DNA of 64,000 bases from Anaspis maculata. Its lineage: Eukaryota; Arthropoda; Insecta; Coleoptera; Scraptiidae. A program made the translations under genes and the position numbers. The stretch lies in NCBI GenBank assembly GCA_949128115.1, contig OX421967.1:10406070-10470069 (forward strand), written 5' to 3'. Below the pieces are notes generated by a model that was given only the letters and a program-made list of their open reading frames with translations, was not told the origin of the DNA and did no database searches. Shown piece by piece: positions 10,341-20,631 of this stretch; the first letter of the stretch is position 1; each line of letters begins with the position of its first letter.

Positions 10341-10399
10341 TCACTATTGATAGGCTGGGTAGACAAGAACACCTTGGAGGTTCCACAGTTTTATTGATT

Positions 10400-10590
10400 A
10401 GGTATCCCTGCGAACATCAATGTAACAACAATAAGTACGTGTCGTTCTGCTTCGCCGACTGCGACTCGTCGGTTCCCGATTGTTCTCCCAGGTGCTCCGC
10501 GTAGCGCGACATCCGGCACTCCTGTCTCTCTACACTCCTTCTCCGCACAGCGACATCTGGCGTCCGCCGTGCTTAGCTGTCCGTCTAGTC
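10400..10590. repeat. repeat C, copy A (left part, interrupted)
   Basis: The block GACATCCGGCACTCCT...CAGCGACATCTGGCGTCCGC...AGCTGTCCGTCTAGTC recurs at 14477-14552. Here it is split after GTCTAGTC by the 997 bp element and resumes at 11588 with AGGGTCGTGTCCAGGCCTA. Confidence 0.7.
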
Positions 10591-11587
10591 CTAGGAGGAT
10601 ATAAGAATAGGGAGGGAGTATAACCCAGCTTGTGGACGGGGGGAAATGAAGCCGGGTGACGTAAGGGGTGAGGTAGCAACTACGCCCAAAAATTGCATCT
10701 AGTCTCAAGGGTATTTTGACTTTTGTAATTTGAATTGACATTATTGAAATAATTTGAAACTATTTGAGGTTATTGAGATTTTTTTGGTTGTCATAAAATG
10801 AGTCTTGCCTGATATCTTTTATCTTTGTGCCTGAATCTTGTTTGGGTGGTGCTTCATCTATAAGAGCTGAATAGATCAGCTTTCCCAGGTGTGGGAAAGA
10901 CAGAGGCTACGTGCGCTGGATTTAATATGATGTATGAAGAATATCCCATCAATGCGAGCCGAAGCTGCCGAAGAGAAGATGCCTACCTGTAGCATAAGGT
11001 CGCCCGATGTTTCAGTAGAATGTTGGACAAGGATGAGAATGACCAGCAAATTCCAAAAATAATAAGCAGAAAATGAGCAGTTCGATTCTACCCTCCTAGA
11101 TTGTACCACGTATTTGTGAGGTCAGCGCACTGTTGATAGACCCAATAATGATCTACACTCTGTGATCTACACTGAACAGTGAAAGAGGTACTCTCTGGAA
11201 ACCTTCTCATCAGCCAATCTTAAGGGCTGTGTAAACTTCAAGGTCCATGGCAAAATTACAATGAAAAGTATCTAGGTACCTATCTTGATAGAACTCCTAC
11301 TGCTACGGACTATCACCTACCACGAAGTTAGTGACGAAAATGCCAATAAGTAGAAGCAATTGAAATCCAACGATCATCTTTAGGAAGGATGTGGCTGGAC
11401 CTGGTGCAGCACAAGCGTCATAGACTGACACTGACAAGAGCGACAGCTCGCAGAAATTGACGTGGCAATATTCAGTTTCAATGGTAAAGTGATAAAATTT
11501 TTGGGCGTACAAAGATGGCGGATATGACATTTCCATGGCTTCACTTTTTATGACGGACCTTCCCTCCCTATTCTTATATCCTCCTAG
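10591..11587. mobile_element. 997 bp TIR element with perfect 8-bp TSD (hAT-like, non-autonomous)
   Basis: The terminal inverted repeats match perfectly over 27 bp; the first 20 are CTAGGAGGATATAAGAATAG. It is flanked on both sides by GTCTAGTC (10583-10590 and 11588-11595). A related sequence without the insertion lies at 14477-14580 and contains a single GTCTAGTC at the corresponding place, so insertion and duplication can both be read directly. No transposase frame lies inside. An 8-bp TSD with central TA fits hAT (Buster-type consensus nnnTAnnn), but other 8-bp families remain possible. Confidence 0.88.
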
Positions 11588-11636
11588 GTCTAGTCAGGGT
11601 CGTGTCCAGGCCTATTCCGCGAGGCGGCTAACACGG
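11588..11636. repeat. repeat C, copy A (right part)
   Basis: Continuation of the interrupted repeat, matching 14545-14580 (CCAGGCCTATTCCGCGAGGC). Confidence 0.65.
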
Positions 11637-11828
11637 CCATCCTGAAGGCTGACGACCTCGACAGCAAGGCCTAGATAACCTTGTCACAGGGCTTGGCTGA
11701 AACAGAGCAAAAGCATCCGCTGGAAAGCGAAAGCGTGGGGGGAAAGGGGCTCTGAATTCTGATCACAGATATCAGAGGGAAAGAACCCAGGCCAAGCCTG
11801 ATAAGGAATGCCCTAGCATCTGACACAG

Positions 11829-12478
11829 ACAATAGTCCAAGAGCTGGCGCCAAAAAACAGTGCAACAGTTTTCTAAAGGCTGAAATTTTGGAATATGTTA
11901 GATTACTTAATTACATTCATGAAATGAACAGTAAGACACCGGTTCATTAGAACCTGCTCAATTGGCAGCTAAAAGAAGTCCGAAATGCCCGCACGGACAG
12001 TTCTGACAACGCACAGCATTGTTGTCTGACGCACAGCTCTGTTGTCTGACGCGAATATATCAGCAGTGTCAGCTGTTGTCTGAGTGACGATTCGAATGAA
12101 TCGCCCGTAGAGACATACAGATTTGGGGAAAAAATCAGAGAAGCTTTGCGTAAAGAAACCATCTGATAAAGAGAGATGGAAGAGAGGAGTGAACTCAGGT
12201 GTAGTCATAGCCGTAACTCAGACAACAGCTGACAGCTGTGCGTCGGACAACAGAGCTGTGCGTCAGACAACAAAGCTGTGCGTTGTCAGAACTGTCCATG
12301 CGGGCATTTCGGACTTCTTTTGGCTGCCGATTGAGCAAGTTCTAATGAACCGGTGTCTGACTGTTTATTTCATGGATGTTATTGAGTAATCCGAGGAGTA
12401 ATCTAACATATTCCAGAGTTTCAGTCTTTAGAAAACTGTTGCACATTTCTTCGTCACCAGCTCTCCGACTACAATAAC
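11829..12478. repeat. 650 bp long inverted repeat (hairpin)
   Basis: Arms of roughly 260 nt. CAGTTTTCTAAAGGCTGAAA...GGAATATGTTAGATTAC...GACACCGGTTCATTAGAACC...AGAAGTCCGAAATGCCCGC on the left returns in reverse complement on the right, around a loop at about 12095-12210. The inner arms contain imperfect tandem copies of a 20-nt unit (CAGACAACAGAGCTGTGCGT). No TSD recognised. It could be a foldback transposon or an inverted duplication of retroelement sequence. Confidence 0.8.
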
Positions 12479-12719
12479 CAAGCTGAGTTCTGACATCGAC
12501 ATCCTCACGGAATTCGGGCACAGACATCAGATGGAATTCTGACACAGATCACCAGTTCGGGAAGGGGCGTGTTCAGGGGAGAAGCTGGCGGAAACCTACC
12601 TATCTGAGTAAAAGGTTTGTGTTTGGCGTCAGTGCTTTGGTATCATACCCTAGATGAAAAAATAAAGTACGGAGGCACAGAACGCTAACTCGGGAGAAGA
12701 GAAAAAAAACAACTGAGGA

Positions 12720-14502
12720 TTTTGATCCTTTATTCAGAACAAGTGAAACAACTAATCCGAATCACCATAGGTACACCAGGGTTTAATGTGCTCGACGGCG
12801 TACACGCCAACATACTTGCGTTGGTTGGGGAGGGTTTTCAATGGTTGGACCTCATAACGATCATGTGGAAGACGCTGTGTGATCTGAAATGGACCTTTCC
12901 ATTTTGCTAGTAGCTTTTTGCTCTCACCCTTGGAAATTATGCTAGCGATTCGAACGACGGCAAGATCGCCGACGTTGTACTTCGTTGGGGAAGCGTGTTT
13001 TGAATCAAACCTGATGGCTTTAGCGGCTTGCTGAGTTTGGGTGATTCGCTCGAAGGTGGGTGACGTCGGGGAGATCGTCGGGGTTTATAGTTTGAAGAAA
13101 AACACCGAGTACCTGGGCACGATAGCCCATGAGTAACTCTTGGGGGGTTGTGTTCAAGGATTTGTCCAAGGTACCTATTATTCAACCTCAACTGAACTGT
13201 CGGGATGTGTGATGTCCAGTCATCAGTGCCAGAAGCTGTGGTATCGGCTAAGCTTTCCTGAATGGTTCGGCAGTACCGCTTGATCTGTCCATTTCCGCGT
13301 GGCATACCCACTGTATTGAGAAACTGACGGATTCCAGTGGTTTCGCAGAAGTGATTGAACTTTCTGGACGTAAAGGAGGCGCTGCATCACAGATGAGGCG
13401 GCAAGGTGTCCCAAACGTTGTGATGACTTCCTTCAACTCATGAATAGCATGAGAAGATTTCGTTGCGCGGACTGAGCGGATGATTATAAATTTCGTAAAG
13501 GCGTCGATGATCAAGAAAAGATATAAGTACCCTTTCTTAGATTTGGGAAAAGGGTCTAAGTGGTCTATGTGTACTATATGGAACGGAATTGCTATTTTAT
13601 TTATGGGATGGAGGTACTTGGGTTGTTTTCCTGCTTCGATCTTATGATAGGTACAGGGGATACAAGAGTTGATGTATTTCTTTACGAAACGGCGCATGCG
13701 TGGAAACCAAAATTGCGATTTCAAAGATGTCAACGTTTTATCAAGGACAAAATGGCCCATATCATCATGATAGATACGGAGCAATTGCCACCTGCAGTGA
13801 TCTGGGATGACGGGCTTTTGACGCTCAGCAGAATTATGATAAAGTTTCCCACCCTTGACACTGTATTTAGTGAAAAATTCTTTATTTTGGGAGCGGTCAC
13901 CAGACAAGATAATTTGAATGACGTTAGTCAGGAATTTGTCTTGATTTTGCACAGAGGATACCCAATCAACCGCTGAGATAAGGTGAACGTTTAAACTGGG
14001 ACCGGGGATGGGACTACGACTCAAAGCGTCGACAAAGCTCAACTGCGTACCGGGCTTATGAATTACGTCAAAGGTAAATTCTTGGAGGGCAATCAATAAT
14101 CCATCGGGCGATACGAGTGTTCAAGGTTTGCTTCTCAAGTGCATTTTTCAAAGAGTTGCAGTCTGTGGTTGAGGTGAACCTGTGACCCAACAAGTAATGA
14201 CAAAAACGAGTAACTGCTTTAACAACCGCAAGGGTTTCCAGCTCAAAAGAATGGTACTAGCGAGACTCGACCGGTGTTGTCTGACAGCTGTAATAGCAGA
14301 TAGGCTTTTCTTTACCGTCATGAACTTGAATCAAAACGGAGCCAAAGCCATGCACGGATGCGTCCGTGTATAACCGTGTTTCTTTGGTGGGATCAAAAAG
14401 AGTAAGGAGGGATCTGGAGGTCAAAATAGACTTTAGGTCCAGAAAAACTTGATTTTGGGCATCACCCCCTGTGCGGAGACATCCGGCACTCCTTCTCCGC
14501 AC
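12720..14502 (-). mobile_element. Ty3/gypsy pol fragment (RNase H to integrase C-terminus)
   Basis: From high to low coordinates: the RT/RNase H junction with LYTDASVHGFGSVLIQ and CYYSCQTTPVESR, the end of RNase H (FTFDVIHKPGTQLSFVDALS), the integrase zinc domain (HDDMGHFVLDKTL, CIPCTYHK), and the integrase core (HIDHLDPFPKSKKGYLYLFL, IIDAFTKFI, TFGTPCRLICD). After that the frame breaks and part of the core around the last catalytic residue is lost. The C-terminal part (KWKGPFQITQRLPHDRYEVQ) is readable at about 12920-12840. Defective; no LTR could be assigned with confidence. Confidence 0.85.
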
Positions 14503-14582
14503 AGCGACATCTGGCGTCCGCCGTGCTTAGCTGTCCGTCTAGTCAGGGCCGTCTCCAGGCCTATTCCGCGAGGCGGCTAACA
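14477..14582. repeat. repeat C, copy B (uninterrupted)
   Basis: Contains the same sequence as 10500-10590 plus 11588-11636, with one GTCTAGTC and no insertion. It serves as an internal empty-site reference for the 997 bp element. Confidence 0.75.
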
Positions 14583-14584
14583 CT

Positions 14585-15006
14585 ATGATGTGATTGAGCA
14601 AGACATCTGCAAAATTGGCGGAGGTGTGCCTTTCCAGAGCTTGCTGGAAAATACGCGAATCTGTTGGACGATTCTAGAGCCGCGGCGAATCTGTTGGCGG
14701 CGGCTAATGCTGGAAAATGCCAGAGAACGCGTAGAATGTTCCCGAAGGTAACATTTGGGTATATAAGCGCAGATGAGCCGACCGACACCAGATTTTAATT
14801 CACAGCGATAACAGCGAGTCGCAGTGAGAAGGTCTCGCAGTTATCTGAGCCATCAAGTCTGTTATCATAGGATAGGTATTGTGATATCCCCCCTTCCCTA
14901 CATTAAATTAATTAAGCTGTGATGCGTCTAGGGATCCCAAGTCATATTTGTTGTGCCGTAGATTTTAATCATCCTTCACTAAGTTATTCAAATCAATTAC
15001 ACCTAC
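14585..15006 (+). mobile_element. probable solo LTR, left part (split by the LINE)
   Basis: Starts TGATGTGATTG, contains a TATA box (GGGTATATAAGCGC near 14757) and ends after the LINE at about 20438-20472 with ...CCCTCCATCA, giving about 460 bp without the LINE. A matching TSD is not convincing (ACTA versus AACTA). LTR identity is inferred from the promoter-like layout and TG...CA ends. Confidence 0.45.
14995..15006. repeat. target-site duplication of the LINE, left
   Basis: AATTACACCTAC, identical to 20426-20437 at the right end of the non-LTR element. Confidence 0.9.
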
Positions 15007-15007
15007 G

Positions 15008-15040
<33 letters not shown>

Positions 15041-15356
15041 GCGATAAGATATCCGTGTAAATACGTGTTCCCGTGCGCTCTCTAAATATTAATTAATTCC
15101 GCGTGTTTGTTGTTGTTTTTTGTGCCAATGGACTGCCAATAACCAACAAATGCAACACCTGGAGTAACCTGGAGCAGCTGATACTCTGGAAAATTCACCC
15201 AATGCAGGTTTAATAGCTGAAAACGTGGTGAGAAGTATCCATCCAGTCCTATCGCTGAAAAAGCCAACTTTTTGCCAGGCGCTCTGCGCCTAGCAGTGTC
15301 GCACCTGCCTTGTTTATATTTATCAATTATACATTGATAAATTCAGATTTACCGAC

Positions 15357-16621
15357 ATGAGTACCCCTCTCTCTATTAACACCATGGAATCTACTTCAAA
15401 TAATACTCCACAACAACCTGCAAAATCTTCATCATCCTATGTCAATGCCGCCAAGTCACGTCCACCAACAAATTACCCCAAAAAAGAGCAAGCTATAATC
15501 ATGAACGTCAACGAAGAACTCTCTAGACTCGATTACGTCAAATCAATAGGTAAAATCGTAGGACCCAAAAATATTATTTTCGCTTCTCGCATTTCAAATG
15601 ACCGTGTGTGCATGTACCTCTCGAGCGTCCAAGCGGTGGAAAACTTGGTGACTAAATACAAAACCATAAATATAAACGGCATTGACATAGGTATAAGGAA
15701 GTTGATCACTCCATCAAAAAGAGTCATAATATCGAACGTATGCCCATCGATCCCCAACGAAATTGTTGAAGATGCATTGAAAGATACAGGTTTAAAGCTC
15801 GTGTCATCAATATCGTTTTTAAGAGCAGGCTACCAAGAAGATGAATTCAATCATATTTTGAGCTTTAGAAGGCATGTTTACGTCACACCCGATGAGCAAA
15901 TGCAGTTGACACCTTCCTTGGTAATAAATTTTGAAGACACAAATTATCGCATATTCTTGACATATGACGACCTAACATGTTTCACTTGCGGTCGTCAAGG
16001 ACATATATCTAGTTCTTGCTCTGCCCAACCATCCACAGAATCTCAAACTCCCATGGATACCGAGGATCAACGGAATAAGCGCCCAGCTCCTTCAGAAAGC
16101 TTAGATTCGCCGCCGGCGGACGGTGCAATCCAAAATTCCCAAGACCTATTTGAAAGCCAAAATGCATTACAAATACCTGACCCCTTCCCAAAACCGAAAA
16201 ATAAGCCAAAAAAACCACGAATAGCAGATCCCGAAGCCAACTTGGACAAACCCAAACCTTCTAGTTCAACTGAATCTTTACAGCTAGATTTGGACATGGA
16301 GCCTATCAAACTTCACATAGAAAAAAAACCTAAATCCTTCCCTGTGACATATAGCGTCTTCAAAGGTTTTCTGGAAAACTGTAGAGGAAACCCTGATCCA
16401 CTTAGCGAGGCAAGACGATGTGCAAATGACGTTGAATCCCTTTTGAAAATGATGTTTGATCTATACCCTCTTCTTCCAAACAAGGCTGCCAAAACAAGAT
16501 TCACCCGTATACATAAAAAGATCAAAAGTCAAATGACAACACATGAACTAGGAAAGAGCAGATCCTTGAGCCTGAGCACCTGCTCTCTCAATTCTCAAGA
16601 CTCCCAACAAGACGAGTACTA
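15357..16621 (+). CDS. LINE ORF1, gag-like nucleic-acid-binding protein
   Basis: 421 aa, uninterrupted. The N-terminus is Ser/Asn/Pro-rich, the middle is RRM-like in character (residues about 60-190), and one CCHC knuckle CFTCGRQGHISSSC lies at residues 208-221. It is followed by a Pro/Lys-rich linker and a basic C-terminus. In such elements ORF1p coats the element RNA as an RNP chaperone. The start is at ATG 15357, and a second in-frame ATG follows nine codons later. Confidence 0.88.
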
Positions 16622-16672
16622 ACCCCCCCACACCCTACCAATGAAATCATTTTCTTCATTCTACAGTGGAAC

Positions 16673-19600
16673 TTGAATGGGTACTATACCCATTTGGAAG
16701 AATTAAAACTCCTAGTTGCTAACGACAAGCCTCTCATAATCTGCTTACAAGAAACACATTTAAAAAGCGATCCTTGTCTCAGAGGTTACAAATGTTTCTC
16801 CAAACACCGATTAGACAGAGAAAGATCGAGTGGAGGAGTAGCTTCATACGTTAGCACAAATTATCACTCTCAAAAAATCGATCTCAACACAAACCTTGAA
16901 GCGGTTGCCTTCTCAATACAACTTAAATCCCGAATATCAATATGCAATGTCTACATTCCCCCAAACAGAGAAATCCACCAACAAGAACTTAGAGATCTTT
17001 TTAACCAGATCCCCACTCCATGTGTGATACTGGGTGATTTCAACGCCCATAATACATTGTTTGGTTCTTCCTCGACAAATCATAGGGGTCAAATTATAGA
17101 ACAATGGCTTGACTTTTCTAATCTAACCCTACTCAACACAGGTTCTCCTACCAGGTTTAATTCGTTTACTGGCAATTTCAGTGCCCTAGATCTCACTTTA
17201 TGTACTCCAAACCTCACACCTTATTTGTCTTGGGAAACCTACCCTTACCTCCATGGTAGTGACCATTACCCCATTAAAATAAGAAATGACCAAATAAACT
17301 CTACCAACGATCTAAATAATCACCACCCCAAATGGAAACCAAAAACCGCAAACTGGACCAAATTTTCTGATGAGGTAGACCATGATCTTGACCTGGTGCA
17401 CATTACTAACCATGACATTGACCAAATAATCCAAAAGTTCTCTGACATCCTACTCACGGCAGCTCACAAATCTATAGGTAAGTCTACTGCCCTAAAAAAA
17501 CATACTTCTGTTCCATGGTGGAACAAAGAATGTTCAGACGCCATGAAAGAAAGTAAAAATGCGTTCAACAGACTGAAAAGAAATAATTCCCCTGAAAATC
17601 TCCTAACTTTCAAAAGATTAAGGGCTCGGGCAAGGTATATCACCAAGAAAAGTAAAAAGCTATCCTGGGAAAATTATGTATCTTCAATCTCGTCATCCAC
17701 CCCAATCTCGGAAGTCTGGAACAAAATTAGGAGACTTAAATCCATCAACCGCCCTCAAATAAAAATACTCAAGGACAACAATCAAATCTATGAATCCGAA
17801 ACTGACATCGCTGAGGTCTTGGCTGAATCCTTTCGTACAAATTCAAGTGACTTGAACTTCGACCAAAATTTCTTACAATATAAAAGAGGTAGGGAAATGC
17901 TAGAAGTAACTGACCACTGTCTTGACAATACTCATCACATCAATCTTCCCCTTACATTATCAGAGCTCGACGAATCGCTCAAATCAGCCAAAGACTCTAT
18001 CCCTGGCCCCGACGATATCCCCCATCTTTTTTTGGAAAATCTAACGGCTAAAGGCAAAGCCAAACTCTTGGACATTTACAATAAGATTTGGCAAACTCAG
18101 GTTTTCCCCAAAGCGTGGTCTGAATCAACGGTCATACCACTATTGAAACCAAACAAACGAAGTGATGAAAAGAGCTCCTACCGTCCAATATCTCTGACCA
18201 ACACTATGTGCAAAACCTTCGAGCGCATCATCACAAAACGTTTGTCTTGGCAGTTGGATAAAGATAATTTGCTTCATCCCGCCCAAAATGGTTTCAGAAA
18301 ACACCGTTCAACCACTGACAACATAATACAGTTGGAATCCGAGATACATCAGGCTTTTGCAACCAAAAAAACTTATTGGCCATCTTCTTTGACGTCGAAA
18401 AAGCCTATGACATGACTTGGACTCGCCATGTGATCGAAAAACTGATAGAATGGAACATAAAGGGGAATATTTTGGCGTTCATCCAAAATTTTTTACGTAA
18501 CAGGTCATTCAAAGTCAAAATCAACAACAGTTTTTCCAACAGTAAGAAACTGCAGAACGGTGTTCCCCAGGGCTCAGTCTTGAGTGTGATCCTATTCCTG
18601 ATAGCAATTAATGACATACTAACACGCATTGAAGCTCCAGTCCGCTGTTGTCTATTCGCAGATGATTTGGTGATATACCTTAGAGGAAAAAATCTTACAT
18701 CGATGCAAGAAATCCTTCAAGCAACATTGCGTAACATAGAAAACTGGTACTCAACATCAGGTTTTAAATTTTCTACGCAAAAAACAACCTGCATCAATTT
18801 CAGTAGGACCAAACAAATAAGCTCCCCTCTCCTTCGACTGAACGGCAGAAGCTTAAAATTCTCTGAATCAGCCAAATTTTTAGGCATTACATTTGATCAG
18901 AAGCTATCTTGGAAACAACACTTATCACAACTCAAGACATCATGCCACCAAGGTTTAAATTTAATGAGAATTTTGTCTAACCACACCTGGGGAGCAGACA
19001 CCAAAACATTGTTGATGATCTATCGCAGTCTTATAAGATCAAAACTTGACTATGGAGCAATTGCCTTCATGACAGCCAAAAAGTCGTACCTCAGATCCAT
19101 CAGTGCTATACAAACATTGGCTATCAGAATAGCAACAGGAGCGTTTTGTACCACTCCGGTGGAAAGTCTCCTAGCGTTGGTGAACGAGCCCCCTCTCGAA
19201 CTCCGCAACAAACGATCCACCCTGAACTTCGCTATAAACACCCTCTCAAATCCACAAAGCCTGAAACGTGACTTAGTGTTCCCAACTAGGCCTGAAATCA
19301 CTTTGAACGGGAGTGTAGCTCCACCAGTTCATGAAAGAGTCGCTTGCATCCAACGAGAAATCAACTTCACCATCCCTGAAACTCTTCCTTGGCAAAACTC
19401 CTCGGTCCCACCATGGAAACACTCTAAGGTTAAATTGATCTTTGATCTTACAAGGTTTGACAAAACTGAAACGAATCACACTCTTATCAGGGCTCATTTC
19501 CTTGAAATAGTCAATGGTTTTCCAAATCACAGACTGATTTTCACCGATGGCTCCAAAATTGACGATAAAGTGGCATCTGCCTTAATCACCCCAACATCTG

Positions 19601-20226
19601 AACAATCCTTTCGCCTCCAAAACTACAATACCATCTATACAGCTGAGCTCTATGCCATACTTCAAGCGTTAATTTACACAAGAACACACCCTGAAATAAA
19701 TTTTATTATTTGTTCAGATTCTCTAAGCTCACTAAAGGCCTTGAACCATCTTTACCCACGAGATCCCCTTATACAAACAATAAAAGACGAACTGTCCGAT
19801 AGGGTTGACAAAATAGTTTTTATGTATACTCCATCACACATCGGAATAGATGGTAATGAAAGAGCTGACGATCTGGCCAAAAAGGCAACATCATCGAACA
19901 CTCTACCAATTTGTCGAATTAATCCCCCAGCTGACCTCAAAACATATGTGAAGGTCAGTATATCTCGTATCTGGCAGCAGTGTTGGGACCGAAAAGACCA
20001 CTATCTTCAAAAAACAAAACCACTTATCTGTACAGTTCTCACCTGCCCGGAGAAAAGAAACGAACAAGTTAAACTCAATAGGTTGAGACTGGGATACTCC
20101 AGACTTACCCACTCTTTTTTGTTGTCAAGGCAAGATCGTCCAAAATGTCCAACCTGCGACATCCATCTGTCAATCGACCATATCCTTTACCATTGCTCAA
20201 ACCACCATAATCACAGATCACTATAA
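16673..20226 (+). CDS. LINE ORF2: endonuclease, reverse transcriptase, RNase H (one frameshift)
   Basis: APE-type endonuclease at the start (ILQWNLNGYY upstream of 16673, LQETHLKSD, GDFNAHNTLFG, GSDHYPI). The RT follows with SYRPISLTNTMCKTFERI, NGFRKHRSTTDN, GVPQGSVLS and the catalytic FADDLVIYL near 18655. The RNase H has FTDGSK (near 19540), ELYAI, CSDSLSSL and PSHIGIDGNERAD. The tail is CPTCDIHLSIDHILYHC. The frame changes between 18370 and 18415, where a run of seven A (ACCAAAAAAACTT) is one base short of keeping the RT open. No in-frame ATG sits directly at the 5' end of ORF2, so translation by reinitiation after ORF1 is likely. Confidence 0.9.
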
Positions 20227-20425
20227 TATGGTGTTGCAGAGTCTCCAACAACTCTTACAGACCCTAACAAATATGATAAAGTTCTAACTTTCCTGAAAGA
20301 AATCCAAATATTTGACTCCATCTAACCCGTACGTCACACTTCAGTAACTCAAGTGAGCTGCTAATAACCTTCAATGGTTGATGCAGCATTGTAAATGTAA
20401 ATAAAAAAAAAATTAAAAAAAAAAA

Positions 20426-20437
20426 AATTACACCTAC
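20426..20437. repeat. target-site duplication of the LINE, right
   Basis: AATTACACCTAC, exact match to 14995-15006. Confidence 0.9.
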
Positions 20438-20631
20438 CTCAATTTCACGTCGGGCCGATCCCTCCATCAAACTACAGTAGTAAGCTCACGTTCTTTTGAA
20501 GGGGATGAATTGCATAAATGTTGAAAAATAAACAAAGTCATTTAACCACACCTCAATTTTATTACAAATAAATCAATCATCGCCAATTTAATCAAGTTCA
20601 CCTTAATTACTCATTTCATAATCTCCAGACG

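Larger units (their letters stand above)
15007..20425 (+). mobile_element. full-length non-LTR retrotransposon (Jockey/I-type LINE)
   Basis: Bounded by a 12-bp TSD and ending in an A-rich tail (20402-20425). It has a 5' leader of about 320 bp, ORF1 (15357-16621), ORF2 in two overlapping frames (16673-20226) and a 3' UTR of about 180 bp. Its first bases are G followed by 31 A residues (15008-15038), an unusual start. The domain order endonuclease, RT, RNase H, Cys/His tail, with a gag-like ORF1, fits the Jockey/I group. It is nearly intact: one frameshift is visible. Confidence 0.93.
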
